This document shows, piece after piece, positions 34,410 to 42,246 of a DNA stretch of 64,000 bases. The number at the start of each line of letters is the position of its first letter. Positions within the stretch are counted from its first letter, which is position 1. Source of the stretch: Streptomyces sp. NBC_00344 (GTDB lineage Bacteria; Actinomycetota; Actinomycetes; Streptomycetales; Streptomycetaceae); the NCBI RefSeq assembly GCF_036088315.1, contig NZ_CP107996.1:2748501-2812500 (forward strand). Reading direction: 5' to 3'. The position numbers and the translations under genes were made by a program. The notes below the pieces were generated by a model. It did not search any database, was not told the DNA's origin, and saw only the letters and a program-made list of their open reading frames with translations.

Positions 34410-35609
34410 TCACCCGCGCCCGGACAACGCCGCGGCAAGCCGGGGCGACGCGTACTCGGTGCCCACCACGAACCGCATCAGGGGCCCGAACGACGAAGCC
34501 GCCTGGATCCCGGTGAAGTGCAGCCCCGGCACCGAAGAGCCGTATCCCCCGTCCAGCACCGGCGCGCCACGGCTTGTCACCAGCGCCGCCCGCAGTCCGC
34601 TGCCCAGGAAGCCGAGCGCCGCCACGTCCATCCGGTAGCCGGTCGCCGCCATCACATGATCCGCCGTCAGCTCCGCCGAGACACCGCCCCCGCCGCTGAG
34701 CGTCAGCACCGGCCTGCCTCCCCGAGCCCGCGCGCGGACCACGCGCCGCCCCTCGGTGACCCGGACCCGCCCGGTGAAGCGGTCCCGCAGCCACCACGCG
34801 CCCAGCGGTCCGAGTACCCGCCGGACCAGATAGTGCCTGGCCGGTGCGGGCAGATGGCGGACACGGGTGGCATGGTTCGACAGCGCCCAGAGCGACCAGG
34901 CATTGCCGAAGGGGGTGACGGGAGCAAGCCGCGGCTGACGGTCGGGGGCGTCACCGAAGGCCACCGCGCCCCGCGTCCTGGCCACGATCCGGACCGACGA
35001 CGCGCCTGCCTCCGCCATCAGCACGGCGTTCTCCAGTGCGGACTGACCGGCGCCGACGACCACGACGTCCTGCCCGGCGAAACGGGTCAGATCGCGGTGG
35101 TGGGAGGTGTGCGAGACCAGGCCGCCCGCCGTCGGGTCCGCGGCGAGGCGGTCCATCGCATACGGCATCCGGGCCAGCCCCGACAGCCCGGTGGCGACCA
35201 CCACCGCTCGGGCCTCGAACACCTCCCCCGAGTCCAGCTTCAGCTCGAAGGACCCGCTGGGGGTCCGGTCCACTGACACCACCCTGACGTCCTCAACGCC
35301 GGGCAGCAGCCGGGCCGCGAACCAGTCGCCGTACGCGGCGAAGTCCTCCACCCGGATCAGGTCCCAGTCCGACTCGTAGCGGGTGGTCCCGGTGTCCGCG
35401 CAGAAGTCGACCAGCCGGTGTCCCGGCTGCGGTGCGTCGATACTGGAAGCGACCGGGGTCGACTTCAGCAGCATTCCGGCGGGCATCCGCTCCCGCCAGC
35501 TCGCCATGGCCGAGCCGAAGACCCGGACCGGGACGCCGCGCCACATCAGATGGGCGGCGGCGGACAGCCCGTAAGGCCCCGCCCCGATGACAGCCACCGG
35601 ACGAATCAT
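34410..35609 (-). CDS. Flavin-dependent monooxygenase-like NAD(P)/FAD oxidoreductase
   Basis: A 399-residue flavoprotein with two Rossmann loops: FAD-binding VAVIGAGPYGLSAAAHL at the N-terminus and NADPH-binding VVVVGAGQSALENAVLMAE near residue 185. VVVATGLSG is the standard ATG motif of this family. This layout matches flavin-containing N-hydroxylases and Baeyer-Villiger-type enzymes. A full FxGxxxHxxxW/F signature is not obvious, although VSHTSHHRDL occupies its place. The gene lies 39 bp downstream of an ATP-grasp gene on the same strand, so the pair is probably an operon making a modified small molecule (inference). Confidence 0.82.
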   Translation of the reverse strand: MIRPVAVIGAGPYGLSAAAHLMWRGVPVRVFGSAMASWRERMPAGMLLKSTPVASSIDAPQPGHRLVDFCADTGTTRYESDWDLIRVEDFAAYGDWFAARLLPGVEDVRVVSVDRTPSGSFELKLDSGEVFEARAVVVATGLSGLARMPYAMDRLAADPTAGGLVSHTSHHRDLTRFAGQDVVVVGAGQSALENAVLMAEAGASSVRIVARTRGAVAFGDAPDRQPRLAPVTPFGNAWSLWALSNHATRVRHLPAPARHYLVRRVLGPLGAWWLRDRFTGRVRVTEGRRVVRARARGGRPVLTLSGGGGVSAELTADHVMAATGYRMDVAALGFLGSGLRAALVTSRGAPVLDGGYGSSVPGLHFTGIQAASSFGPLMRFVVGTEYASPRLAAALSGRG

Positions 35610-35648
35610 GAGCAGTCCCCTCCCCAGGGTGCCGGGCCGGCCGGCCCG

Positions 35649-36905
35649 TTACTTGACCGCGGCGCCACCGCGGGTGGTGCTGCGCCAGAGCTGGTACAGA
35701 TGCCTGGCACCCGGCACCGTGAGCCGCGCCAGCATGGCGAGCAGCGGCCGGAGATCGTCCCCGGCCAGCCAGGCCAGTTCGGTGCCGTTCGCCCGGGCGG
35801 GCGCGTGCGGGGTGGTGTAGCCGCTGTGGCGGTATGCGGCCAGTGCGGGCAGATCGATGTGCTCGACGACATAGCGGTGACCGGTCCGCTGCCCGCCCCC
35901 CGGCACCGGACGCCCCGTCAGATGAAGATGCTGCGCCCGTACGACATCGACGCCGGCCGCGTTCTCGAAGAGCCGGAACTGGGCGCCCATCCTCGGGTTG
36001 AAGTCGAGGAGTTTGTACTGCCCGTCGCGCCGGTCGTAGCGGAGATCGAGGTCGGCGATCCCGCTGAAACCGATCTCCTTCACGAACTGGGCCGCGATCC
36101 GCGCCAGTTCGGGGTTGTCCACCACGTACGCGCGGGCCGTCATCCCGGCGTGCGGAGGCCAGGACCGCACCTTGACCCCGGTGTACAGCGCCAGCGGCTC
36201 GGCATCCGCGCCGAAGTAGGCGTGCACGATCCAGTCCTCCGCCTCCTCCCGCGGCAGGTACTCCTGGAGGATCACTCCCGGCCGGTCACCCCAGCGCCGG
36301 GCGAGGGCGAGCAGGGATTCCGCGTCCGGGACGCGGGTGGTGCCGATGACGGCGGGCCGGCTCCTGCGGACGAACGCCTCGCGGTTCTTGGCGACGACCG
36401 GGAAGAGCGCGTGCGCGGCGAAGTCCTCGACGTCGGCGTACGAGTCGGGGAAGGCGGCGGCCGGCGACGCGACCCCGTGCTCCACGCACAGCTCGTGCAG
36501 CCCGCGCTTGCTGGCCAGCCGCCTGGGTAACTCCGGTGCCACCCGCGGGAAGAGAAAGGGCCCGCAGAGCGCGGCACGGTGCTCGGCGATCAGGACAGCG
36601 GCCTCTTCGTCGGTCGGAATCAGCACGGTCGGCCGGCCGATCAGACGCCCGATCCCCAGCAGACCGTCGACCAGCCGCTCGGGGTCCTCCGTTCCGGTGG
36701 TCGGCCAGACGAACGCCCTTTGCAGATAGCGGGACTGCGCGGCGGGCGTCCAGCGGTCCTCGGTGACGGCGTACATCGGGACCCCGAGTCTTCCGAGACT
36801 GCGGATCGCGCCGACACCGCCGTGGTGCAGTGGGTAGTTGCCGATCTTCACGATCAGACCGGGTACGTCCCGGTCGGCCGTGAACGAAGTCCTGCGGCTC
36901 GCCAC
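35649..36905 (-). CDS. ATP-grasp family ligase-like protein
   Basis: A 418-residue ATP-grasp protein (carboxylate-amine ligase-like). After a Rossmann-like N-terminal part (GLIVKIGNYPLHHGGVGAIRSLG) come an ATP-binding loop region (LFPVVAKNREAFVRRSRPAVIG), the hinge VILQEYLPREEAEDWIVHAYFG, and the metal-binding end FSGIADLDLRYDRRDGQYKLLDFNPRMG (D/N residues). Such enzymes form amide bonds through an acyl phosphate. Substrates cannot be predicted. The start is a GTG with GGGGGGAC upstream. The flavoprotein follows in the same direction; fahA is divergent across 176 bp. Confidence 0.85.
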   Translation of the reverse strand: MASRRTSFTADRDVPGLIVKIGNYPLHHGGVGAIRSLGRLGVPMYAVTEDRWTPAAQSRYLQRAFVWPTTGTEDPERLVDGLLGIGRLIGRPTVLIPTDEEAAVLIAEHRAALCGPFLFPRVAPELPRRLASKRGLHELCVEHGVASPAAAFPDSYADVEDFAAHALFPVVAKNREAFVRRSRPAVIGTTRVPDAESLLALARRWGDRPGVILQEYLPREEAEDWIVHAYFGADAEPLALYTGVKVRSWPPHAGMTARAYVVDNPELARIAAQFVKEIGFSGIADLDLRYDRRDGQYKLLDFNPRMGAQFRLFENAAGVDVVRAQHLHLTGRPVPGGGQRTGHRYVVEHIDLPALAAYRHSGYTTPHAPARANGTELAWLAGDDLRPLLAMLARLTVPGARHLYQLWRSTTRGGAAVK

Positions 36906-36964
36906 ATGTCCCCCCTAGGGCCAGGTCCCCGCTCCCGGCCGTTCCCCAGAGGGAAACTAAGGGG

Positions 36965-36979
36965 GGAATGACCCATTCC
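36965..36979. promoter_or_regulatory. Inverted repeat in the ATP-grasp/fahA divergent promoter region
   Basis: GGAATG-ACC-CATTCC is a perfect inverted repeat with a 3-bp spacer, roughly midway between the two divergent starts. It could be a regulator site for either gene. Confidence 0.35.
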
Positions 36980-37081
36980 GCCTAGAAATTTCAGGACATT
37001 ACGAACTCTTTAGGTACTGACGGTGCAGCCGCAGTCCACGTAACGTGTCCCTACCAAGACCCGAAAGCGAGGCAGCACCCG

Positions 37082-38308
37082 ATGCCCGAGCAGAGCCCGC
37101 TCGACCTTCCCGAAGGCGATCCCTTCGGTCCGCACAATCTGCCCTACGGGGTCTTCTCCACCCGGGAAGAGCCCGGCCGGCGCCGGGTGGGTGTACGCAT
37201 AGGCGATCACGTACTGGACGCGGGCGCGGCGGCAGTCGCGCTGGGGTCGCCGTACAGCAGACTGCTGGCGCACCCCTCCCTCAACCCGCTGCTCGCGGCG
37301 GGCCGAACGGCCTGGCGCGACGTACGGCGCGCGCTGACCGCCTGGGTCACCGTCCCGGCGCACCGCGCGGACATCGAGCCACTGCTGCACCCGCTGTCGG
37401 CCGTCACGCTGCACCTCCCCTACGAGGTCGCCGACTACGTCGACTTCTACGCGAGCGAGCACCACGCGACGAACGTCGGCAGGATCTTCCGCCCGGACTC
37501 GGAGGCGCTGACCCCCAACTGGAAGCATCTGCCGATCGGTTACCACGGCCGCTCGGGCACCGTCGTCGTCTCCGGCACGGATGTCGTGCGCCCCTCGGGC
37601 CAGCGCAAGGCGCCGTCGGACCCGGCGCCGGTCTTCGGTCCCTCGGTCAAGCTCGACATCGAGTCGGAGGTCGGTTTCGTCGTCGGCGTCCCGTCCCGCA
37701 GGGGCACCCCGGTCACGCTGGCCGACTTCCGTGAACACGTCTTCGGCCTGCAACTCCTCAACGACTGGTCGGCGCGCGACATCCAGGCCTGGGAGTACGT
37801 TCCGCTCGGCCCCTTCCTCGGCAAGTCCTTCGCCACCTCGGTCTCCGCCTGGGTGACCCCGCTGGAGGCCCTGGACGCGGCGAGAACAGCCCCGCCGGCC
37901 CGTGAGTTCCCGCTGCTGCCCTACCTCGACGACGCATCGGCCGAGGAGCCGGGCGGTTTCGATCTGCGCATCTCGGTGTCGGTCAACGGGCACCAGGTCT
38001 CGGCGCCGCCCTTCTCCGGCATGTACTGGACGGCCGCCCAGATGCTGGCCCATACGACGGTCAACGGGGCCTCGCTGCGTACCGGTGACCTCTTCGGCTC
38101 GGGCACGGTCAGCGGACCGGCAGCGGACCAGCGCGGCTCCCTTCTCGAACTCACCTGGAACGGCACCGAACCGCTCGGCCTCCCCGAGGGCAAGCGGACC
38201 TTCCTGGAGGACGGTGACGAGGTCACCATGACGGCCTGGGCGCCGGGCCCCGACGGCACCAGGGTCGGCCTCGGCGACGTGTCCGGAAGGATCGTGCCCG
38301 CACCATGA
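37082..38308 (+). CDS. fahA: Fumarylacetoacetase
   Basis: A 408-residue last enzyme of tyrosine/phenylalanine catabolism, cleaving fumarylacetoacetate into fumarate and acetoacetate. The N-terminal SH3-like domain (FGPHNLPYGVFST) and the C-terminal catalytic domain are both complete. The metal-binding and catalytic regions DYVDFYASEHHATNVG, ESEVGFVVG, NDWSARDIQAWEYVPLGPF and GSGTVSGP are present. The length agrees with the family (about 400-420 residues). The other tyrosine-degradation genes are not adjacent. The stop overlaps the next gene by four bases. Confidence 0.95.
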   Translation: MPEQSPLDLPEGDPFGPHNLPYGVFSTREEPGRRRVGVRIGDHVLDAGAAAVALGSPYSRLLAHPSLNPLLAAGRTAWRDVRRALTAWVTVPAHRADIEPLLHPLSAVTLHLPYEVADYVDFYASEHHATNVGRIFRPDSEALTPNWKHLPIGYHGRSGTVVVSGTDVVRPSGQRKAPSDPAPVFGPSVKLDIESEVGFVVGVPSRRGTPVTLADFREHVFGLQLLNDWSARDIQAWEYVPLGPFLGKSFATSVSAWVTPLEALDAARTAPPAREFPLLPYLDDASAEEPGGFDLRISVSVNGHQVSAPPFSGMYWTAAQMLAHTTVNGASLRTGDLFGSGTVSGPAADQRGSLLELTWNGTEPLGLPEGKRTFLEDGDEVTMTAWAPGPDGTRVGLGDVSGRIVPAP

Positions 38309-38946
38309 GCCGGGCGGAACCGACCCTGCCCGAAGAGCTGTTGCTGCTCGCGCTGGACCCGCAGCGGGGCAAGCCGTACTGCAGCGACCGCTACCTCCGG
38401 TACGCGATGGCCGGGGCGGTCCTGGCCGAGCTCGAACTCCAGGGCCGGATCTCCGCGTCACGCGACCGGGTGCAGGTGATCAAGCCGCTCGCGCCGCCCG
38501 ATCCGCTGCTCGCTCAGATCATGGCGTCCCTGCCGGCCCCGGACAAGCGCGGGTCCGCCGGCGGCTTCGGCTGCCGGGGATGGATCCGGCGCACCGGCCG
38601 GCAGGTGGCGGGCCTGTATCTGGACCACCTGGTGAAGTACGGCGTCCTGCGCCGCGAGGTACACCGCTTCCTGGGCGTGTTCCCGTACGTCCGCCACCCG
38701 GCCGGCCCGGAGAACTGGTCACCCCAGGTCCGCTCCCGCTTCGCGGCGGCGGAAGCCGGCGGCTTCCCGGACCGCCGGAGCCGGCTGCTGGCCGGATTCG
38801 CGGCGGCCATCGGTCTGGGGCGGACGATCGCACAGGGCGGAAGGGCGTCACGGGCGGCGATGCGTGAGGCCATGCACGCGGAGTGGGCGCCCAACGCGGT
38901 GTACCGCAACGTCAGACAGGACAAGGCCAACCGGAGCGGCGGCTGA
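38305..38946 (+). CDS. GPP34 (Golgi phosphoprotein 3-like) family protein
   Basis: A 213-residue member of the GPP34 family, frequent in actinomycetes and related to eukaryotic GOLPH3, which binds phosphoinositides. The hallmark start LPEELLLLALDPQRGKPYCSDRYLRYAMAGAVLAEL is present with LDDHLVKYGVLRRE-like middle sequence (here YLDHLVKYGVLRREVHRFLG). The bacterial function is unknown. It overlaps fahA by ATGA, so it is translated from the same transcript, although no functional link is evident. Confidence 0.9.
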   Translation: MSRAEPTLPEELLLLALDPQRGKPYCSDRYLRYAMAGAVLAELELQGRISASRDRVQVIKPLAPPDPLLAQIMASLPAPDKRGSAGGFGCRGWIRRTGRQVAGLYLDHLVKYGVLRREVHRFLGVFPYVRHPAGPENWSPQVRSRFAAAEAGGFPDRRSRLLAGFAAAIGLGRTIAQGGRASRAAMREAMHAEWAPNAVYRNVRQDKANRSGG

Positions 38947-39027
38947 TCCGGTCTCCGCTTCCCGCGGCTCCCGCTCCCGCCCATGGCCGCGGACGGGGCG
39001 GGGCGCGGTGGTCCGGGCGGCCGGTCC

Positions 39028-39056
39028 GGGGCGGGGCGGGGCGGGGCGGGGCGGGG
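39028..39056 (+). repeat. Perfect (GGGGC)5-GGGG tract, G-quadruplex candidate
   Basis: Six runs of four G separated by single C form a perfect 29-bp tract on the plus strand. It lies between the convergent ends of the GPP34 gene and recQ, 10 bp from the recQ stop codon. The spacing is ideal for an intramolecular G-quadruplex. Confidence 0.85.
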
Positions 39057-39066
39057 AACGCTCCGC

Positions 39067-40944
39067 TCAGGCCGGAGGTTCGGCGTCGTCCGGACCGGCC
39101 AGTACGTCCAGTACGTCCTGCCCGTAGGTGGCCAGTTTCTTCTCGCCCAGCCCCGCGATCGTGCCCAGTTCGGAGAGCGAGCCCGGCCGCACCGTGGCGA
39201 TCTCCCGGAGCGTCGCATCATGGAAGATCACATACGCCGGTACGCCCTGCTCCTTGGCCTGCCCCGCCCGCCATGCCCGCAGAGCGTCGAACACCGGTAC
39301 CGCCTCGTCGGGCAGATCGGCGGCCACCCGCGCCTTCTTCTCACCCTTGGCGGTCCTCGCCACCGCGGCCCTCTCGGGCTCCTTGCGCAGCCGGACCTCC
39401 TGCTCACGGGCCAGCACCGAGCCGCTGGCCCCGGTCAGCACCAGCGTGCCGTACTCGCCCTCGACAGCCAGCAGACCCTGCGCGAGCAACTGCCTGACCA
39501 CGCCCCGCCACTGGACGTCCGACAGGTCGTCGCCGATGCCGAAGACCGAGAGCTGGTCATGGTCGAACTGAATGACCTTGGCCGTCCTGCGGCCGAGCAG
39601 GATGTCGATGATCTGGCCGGCGCCGAACTTCTGCCTGCGTTCGCGCTCCAGCCGTACCACCGTGGAGAGCACCTTCTGTGCGGCCACCGTCCCGTCCCAG
39701 GTCTCGGGCGGGCTGAGGCAGGTGTCGCAGTTGCCGCAGGCAGGGGTCTCCGGATCCTGCCCGAAGTACTGGAGGAGCCGGGCGCGGCGGCAGTCGGCCG
39801 TCTCGCACAGGGCGAGCATCGAGTCGAGATGCGCGGCGGCCCGCCGCCGGAAGGACTCGTCGCCGTCCGAGCCCTGGATCATCTTCCGCTGCTGGACCAC
39901 GTCCTGAAGCCCGTAGGTCATCCAGGCCGTGGACGGCAGCCCGTCCCGCCCGGCGCGGCCCGTCTCCTGGTAGTAGCCCTCCACGGACTTGGGCAGATCG
40001 AGGTGGGCGACGAACCGGACGTCGGGCTTGTCGATGCCCATCCCGAAGGCGATCGTCGCCACGACCACCAGTCCCTCCTCCCGCAGGAACCGGGACTGAT
40101 GAACGGCGCGGGTGCCCGCGTCCAGGCCGGCGTGATACGGAACAGCCTCGATGCCGTGGCTGCAGAGGAACTGGGCGGTGCGCTCCACCGAGGCCCGCGA
40201 GAGGCAGTAGACGATCCCGGCGTCCCCGGGGTGTTCTTCCTTGAGGAAGGCGAGGAGCTGCTTCTTCGGGTCGTTCTTCGGCACGATCCGGTACTGGATG
40301 TTGGGGCGGTCGAAACCCGCCACGAAGTGCCGGGCACCGCTCATCCCGAGCCGCTGGGTGATCTCCTCGTGAGTGGCCTGAGTGGCCGTGGCCGTGAGGG
40401 CGATCCGCGGTACGCCGGGCCAGCGTTCGCCGAGCATCGAGAGGGCCAGGTAGTCCGGCCGGAAGTCATGGCCCCACTGCGCCACACAGTGCGCCTCGTC
40501 CACCGCGAACAGGGAGATCTCGGCCCGGCCGAGCAGTGCCACGGTGGCCTCCACCCGCAGCCGCTCCGGCGCCAGATAGAGCAGATCCAGCTCGCCCGCG
40601 AGCAGCTCGGCCTCCACCGTGCGCCGCTCGTCGAAATCCTGGGTGGAGTTGAGAAAGCCGGCCCGCACCCCCAGCGCGCGCAGCGCGTCCACCTGGTCCT
40701 GCATCAGCGCGATCAGCGGTGAGATCACCACCCCCGTGCCCGGCCGGACCAGCGCGGGGATCTGGTAGCAGAGGGACTTCCCGCCGCCGGTGGGCATCAG
40801 GACGACCGCGTCACCGCCGTCCACCACCTGCCCGATGATCTCTTCCTGCCGGCCGCGGAAGGCGTCGTAGCCGAAAACCCGGTGCAGGGTCTTCAGGGCT
40901 TCGCCCTGCGCTCGCTCCGCCACCGCCTCGCCGCTCCCGCTCAT
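39067..40944 (-). CDS. recQ: ATP-dependent DNA helicase RecQ
   Basis: A 625-residue 3'-5' superfamily 2 helicase acting on recombination and repair intermediates. Motifs in order: GRQEEII (motif 0), VVLMPTGGGKSLCYQIPAL (Walker A), VDEAHCVAQWGHDFRP (DEVH-type with the RecQ aromatic loop), GMGIDKPDVRFVAH and QETGRAGRDG (motif VI). A zinc-binding region with Cys in CETADCRRARLL and CGNCDTCL, the RQC domain, and a C-terminal HRDC domain (VFDALRAWRAGQAKEQG) follow. The ATG at 40944 is chosen; upstream open frame is non-conserved. Confidence 0.95.
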   Translation of the reverse strand: MSGSGEAVAERAQGEALKTLHRVFGYDAFRGRQEEIIGQVVDGGDAVVLMPTGGGKSLCYQIPALVRPGTGVVISPLIALMQDQVDALRALGVRAGFLNSTQDFDERRTVEAELLAGELDLLYLAPERLRVEATVALLGRAEISLFAVDEAHCVAQWGHDFRPDYLALSMLGERWPGVPRIALTATATQATHEEITQRLGMSGARHFVAGFDRPNIQYRIVPKNDPKKQLLAFLKEEHPGDAGIVYCLSRASVERTAQFLCSHGIEAVPYHAGLDAGTRAVHQSRFLREEGLVVVATIAFGMGIDKPDVRFVAHLDLPKSVEGYYQETGRAGRDGLPSTAWMTYGLQDVVQQRKMIQGSDGDESFRRRAAAHLDSMLALCETADCRRARLLQYFGQDPETPACGNCDTCLSPPETWDGTVAAQKVLSTVVRLERERRQKFGAGQIIDILLGRRTAKVIQFDHDQLSVFGIGDDLSDVQWRGVVRQLLAQGLLAVEGEYGTLVLTGASGSVLAREQEVRLRKEPERAAVARTAKGEKKARVAADLPDEAVPVFDALRAWRAGQAKEQGVPAYVIFHDATLREIATVRPGSLSELGTIAGLGEKKLATYGQDVLDVLAGPDDAEPPA

Positions 40945-41080
40945 CGCGCCGTCCCCTGTCGTGCTCGTCCCTTGCCCGTGCTGCTGGTCACTCCAGCCAC
41001 GATAGGGTCCCGCACTGACATCCCCGGACGCCCCGGCCCCCGGACAGCTCACCCAGTGAGACGCGAAATGAGACGCCGTG

Positions 41081-41096
41081 GTGGCAGATCTGCCAC
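41081..41096. promoter_or_regulatory. Perfect 16-bp palindrome between recQ and the GntR gene
   Basis: GTGGCAGATCTGCCAC is fully self-complementary and lies in the 256-bp divergent gap, about 105 bp from the GntR start and 137 bp from the recQ start. Candidate operator. Confidence 0.5.
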
Positions 41097-41143
41097 AGGC
41101 CCAGGGAAAAGACCAGGTCAGGCCCGCCGCCGCAGGGCCGCCC

Positions 41144-41178
41144 GGTGGCGCAACACTGCCGCAACACCAGTCGCCACC
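41144..41178. promoter_or_regulatory. Inverted repeat upstream of the GntR gene
   Basis: GGTGGCG (41144-41150) and CGCCACC (41172-41178) are inverted, and the spacer holds two direct copies of GCAACAC 11 bp apart, one helical turn. It lies 23 bp before the regulator's start, where an autoregulatory operator would be expected. Confidence 0.45.
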
Positions 41179-41200
41179 AACCGTCGGTATGGTCCACCGC

Positions 41201-41971
41201 ATGCCAGCCGAACGCACCCGTGAGCACACCGCGCCGGTCGCCGCCGCGCGGCGGCGACGGCTCCGTGCCGACCAGGCACGGCAGCTCGCCGACCTGCTGC
41301 GCCGCCAGGTGCTCACCGGTGTGTTCTCCGGTGGCGTACTGCCCCACGAGGACGCGATCGGCACCGACTACCGGATGTCGCGCAACACCGTCAGGCAGGC
41401 GCTCGACCTGCTCCGCGCGGAGCAGCTCATCGAGCGGCAGCCGGGTGTCGGCACCGTCGTGGTCTGCGAGAAGTACTCCCACGGCCTGAACAGACTGCAG
41501 GGGCTCGCCGAGACCCTGTACGAGCAGGGGCAGGTCACCAACGAGGTGCGCACGGTCTGTCCGGTGCCCGCCCCCGCTCCCGTCGCCGGACGGCTGCGGA
41601 TCCCCCAGCACACCGATGTGCTGTACATCGAGCGGCTGCGGCGGCTGAACGGACTGCCGCTCTCCCTCGACCTCACCTACGTCCCGATGGACATCGGGAG
41701 CCGACTGCTGGGCTGCGACCTGGAGAACACGGATGTGTTCCGGCTCCTCGAGAGCCTCAGCGGGCAGCCGCTGGGCACCGCCGAGATCACCCTTGAGGCC
41801 GTCAACGCCGACGCGCACTCCGCCGCCGTGCTCCAGGCTCCGCGTGGCGCTGCCGTGCTGATGCTGGAACGGCTCACCCATCTCTCCGACGGCAGGCCCG
41901 TCGACCTCGAGTTCATCCGCTTCCGCGGCGACCGGATCTCCATGAGCGGGCTGCTGCACCGCGCCCGCTGA
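41201..41971 (+). CDS. GntR-family regulator (HutC/UTRA type)
   Basis: A 256-residue transcription factor, the first gene of the importer/flavoprotein cassette. The winged helix ADLLRRQVLTGVFSGGVLPHEDAIGTDYRMSRNTVRQALDLLRAEQLIERQPGVGTVV is at the N-terminus (parts quoted only), and the UTRA ligand domain follows, with DVLYIERLRRLNGLPLSLDLTYVP and a C-terminal FIRFRGDRISM. UTRA domains bind small metabolites. The ATG at 41201 is my choice; an in-frame frame extends to 41078 but includes the palindromic gap. The stop is 32 bp before the ferredoxin gene on the same strand. Confidence 0.88.
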   Translation: MPAERTREHTAPVAAARRRRLRADQARQLADLLRRQVLTGVFSGGVLPHEDAIGTDYRMSRNTVRQALDLLRAEQLIERQPGVGTVVVCEKYSHGLNRLQGLAETLYEQGQVTNEVRTVCPVPAPAPVAGRLRIPQHTDVLYIERLRRLNGLPLSLDLTYVPMDIGSRLLGCDLENTDVFRLLESLSGQPLGTAEITLEAVNADAHSAAVLQAPRGAAVLMLERLTHLSDGRPVDLEFIRFRGDRISMSGLLHRAR

Positions 41972-42003
41972 CCACCCCCGTACCTCACTTCCTGGAGACA
42001 GCT

Positions 42004-42231
42004 GTGCCTCTGGCCCCCCAGCGCGCCGACGTGCCCGTGACCATCGACGACTCGAAGTGCATCGACGGCTGCACCCTCTGCGTCGAGATGTGCCCGCTCG
42101 ACTCCCTGGCGATCAACCCCGACAGCGGCAAGGCCTACATGCACGTGGACGAGTGCTGGTACTGCGGCCCGTGCGCCGCCCGCTGTCCCACCGGCGCGGT
42201 CACGGTCAACATGCCCTATCTGCTCCGGTGA
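42004..42231 (+). CDS. Two-cluster [4Fe-4S] ferredoxin, AprB-like
   Basis: A 75-residue ferredoxin. The second motif, CWYCGPCAARCP, is canonical. The first, CIDGCTLCVEMCP, has three rather than two residues between its first two Cys, as in modified ferredoxin-type beta subunits. The DECWYCGPC segment resembles the EACWECYSC part of adenylylsulfate reductase AprB. It is the natural electron partner of the AprA-like flavoprotein at 45.4 kb. GTG start with TGGAGA upstream. The importer genes lie between the two redox subunits, all in one direction. Confidence 0.9.
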   Translation: MPLAPQRADVPVTIDDSKCIDGCTLCVEMCPLDSLAINPDSGKAYMHVDECWYCGPCAARCPTGAVTVNMPYLLR

Positions 42232-42246
42232 AAGGCGCGAACCCCC

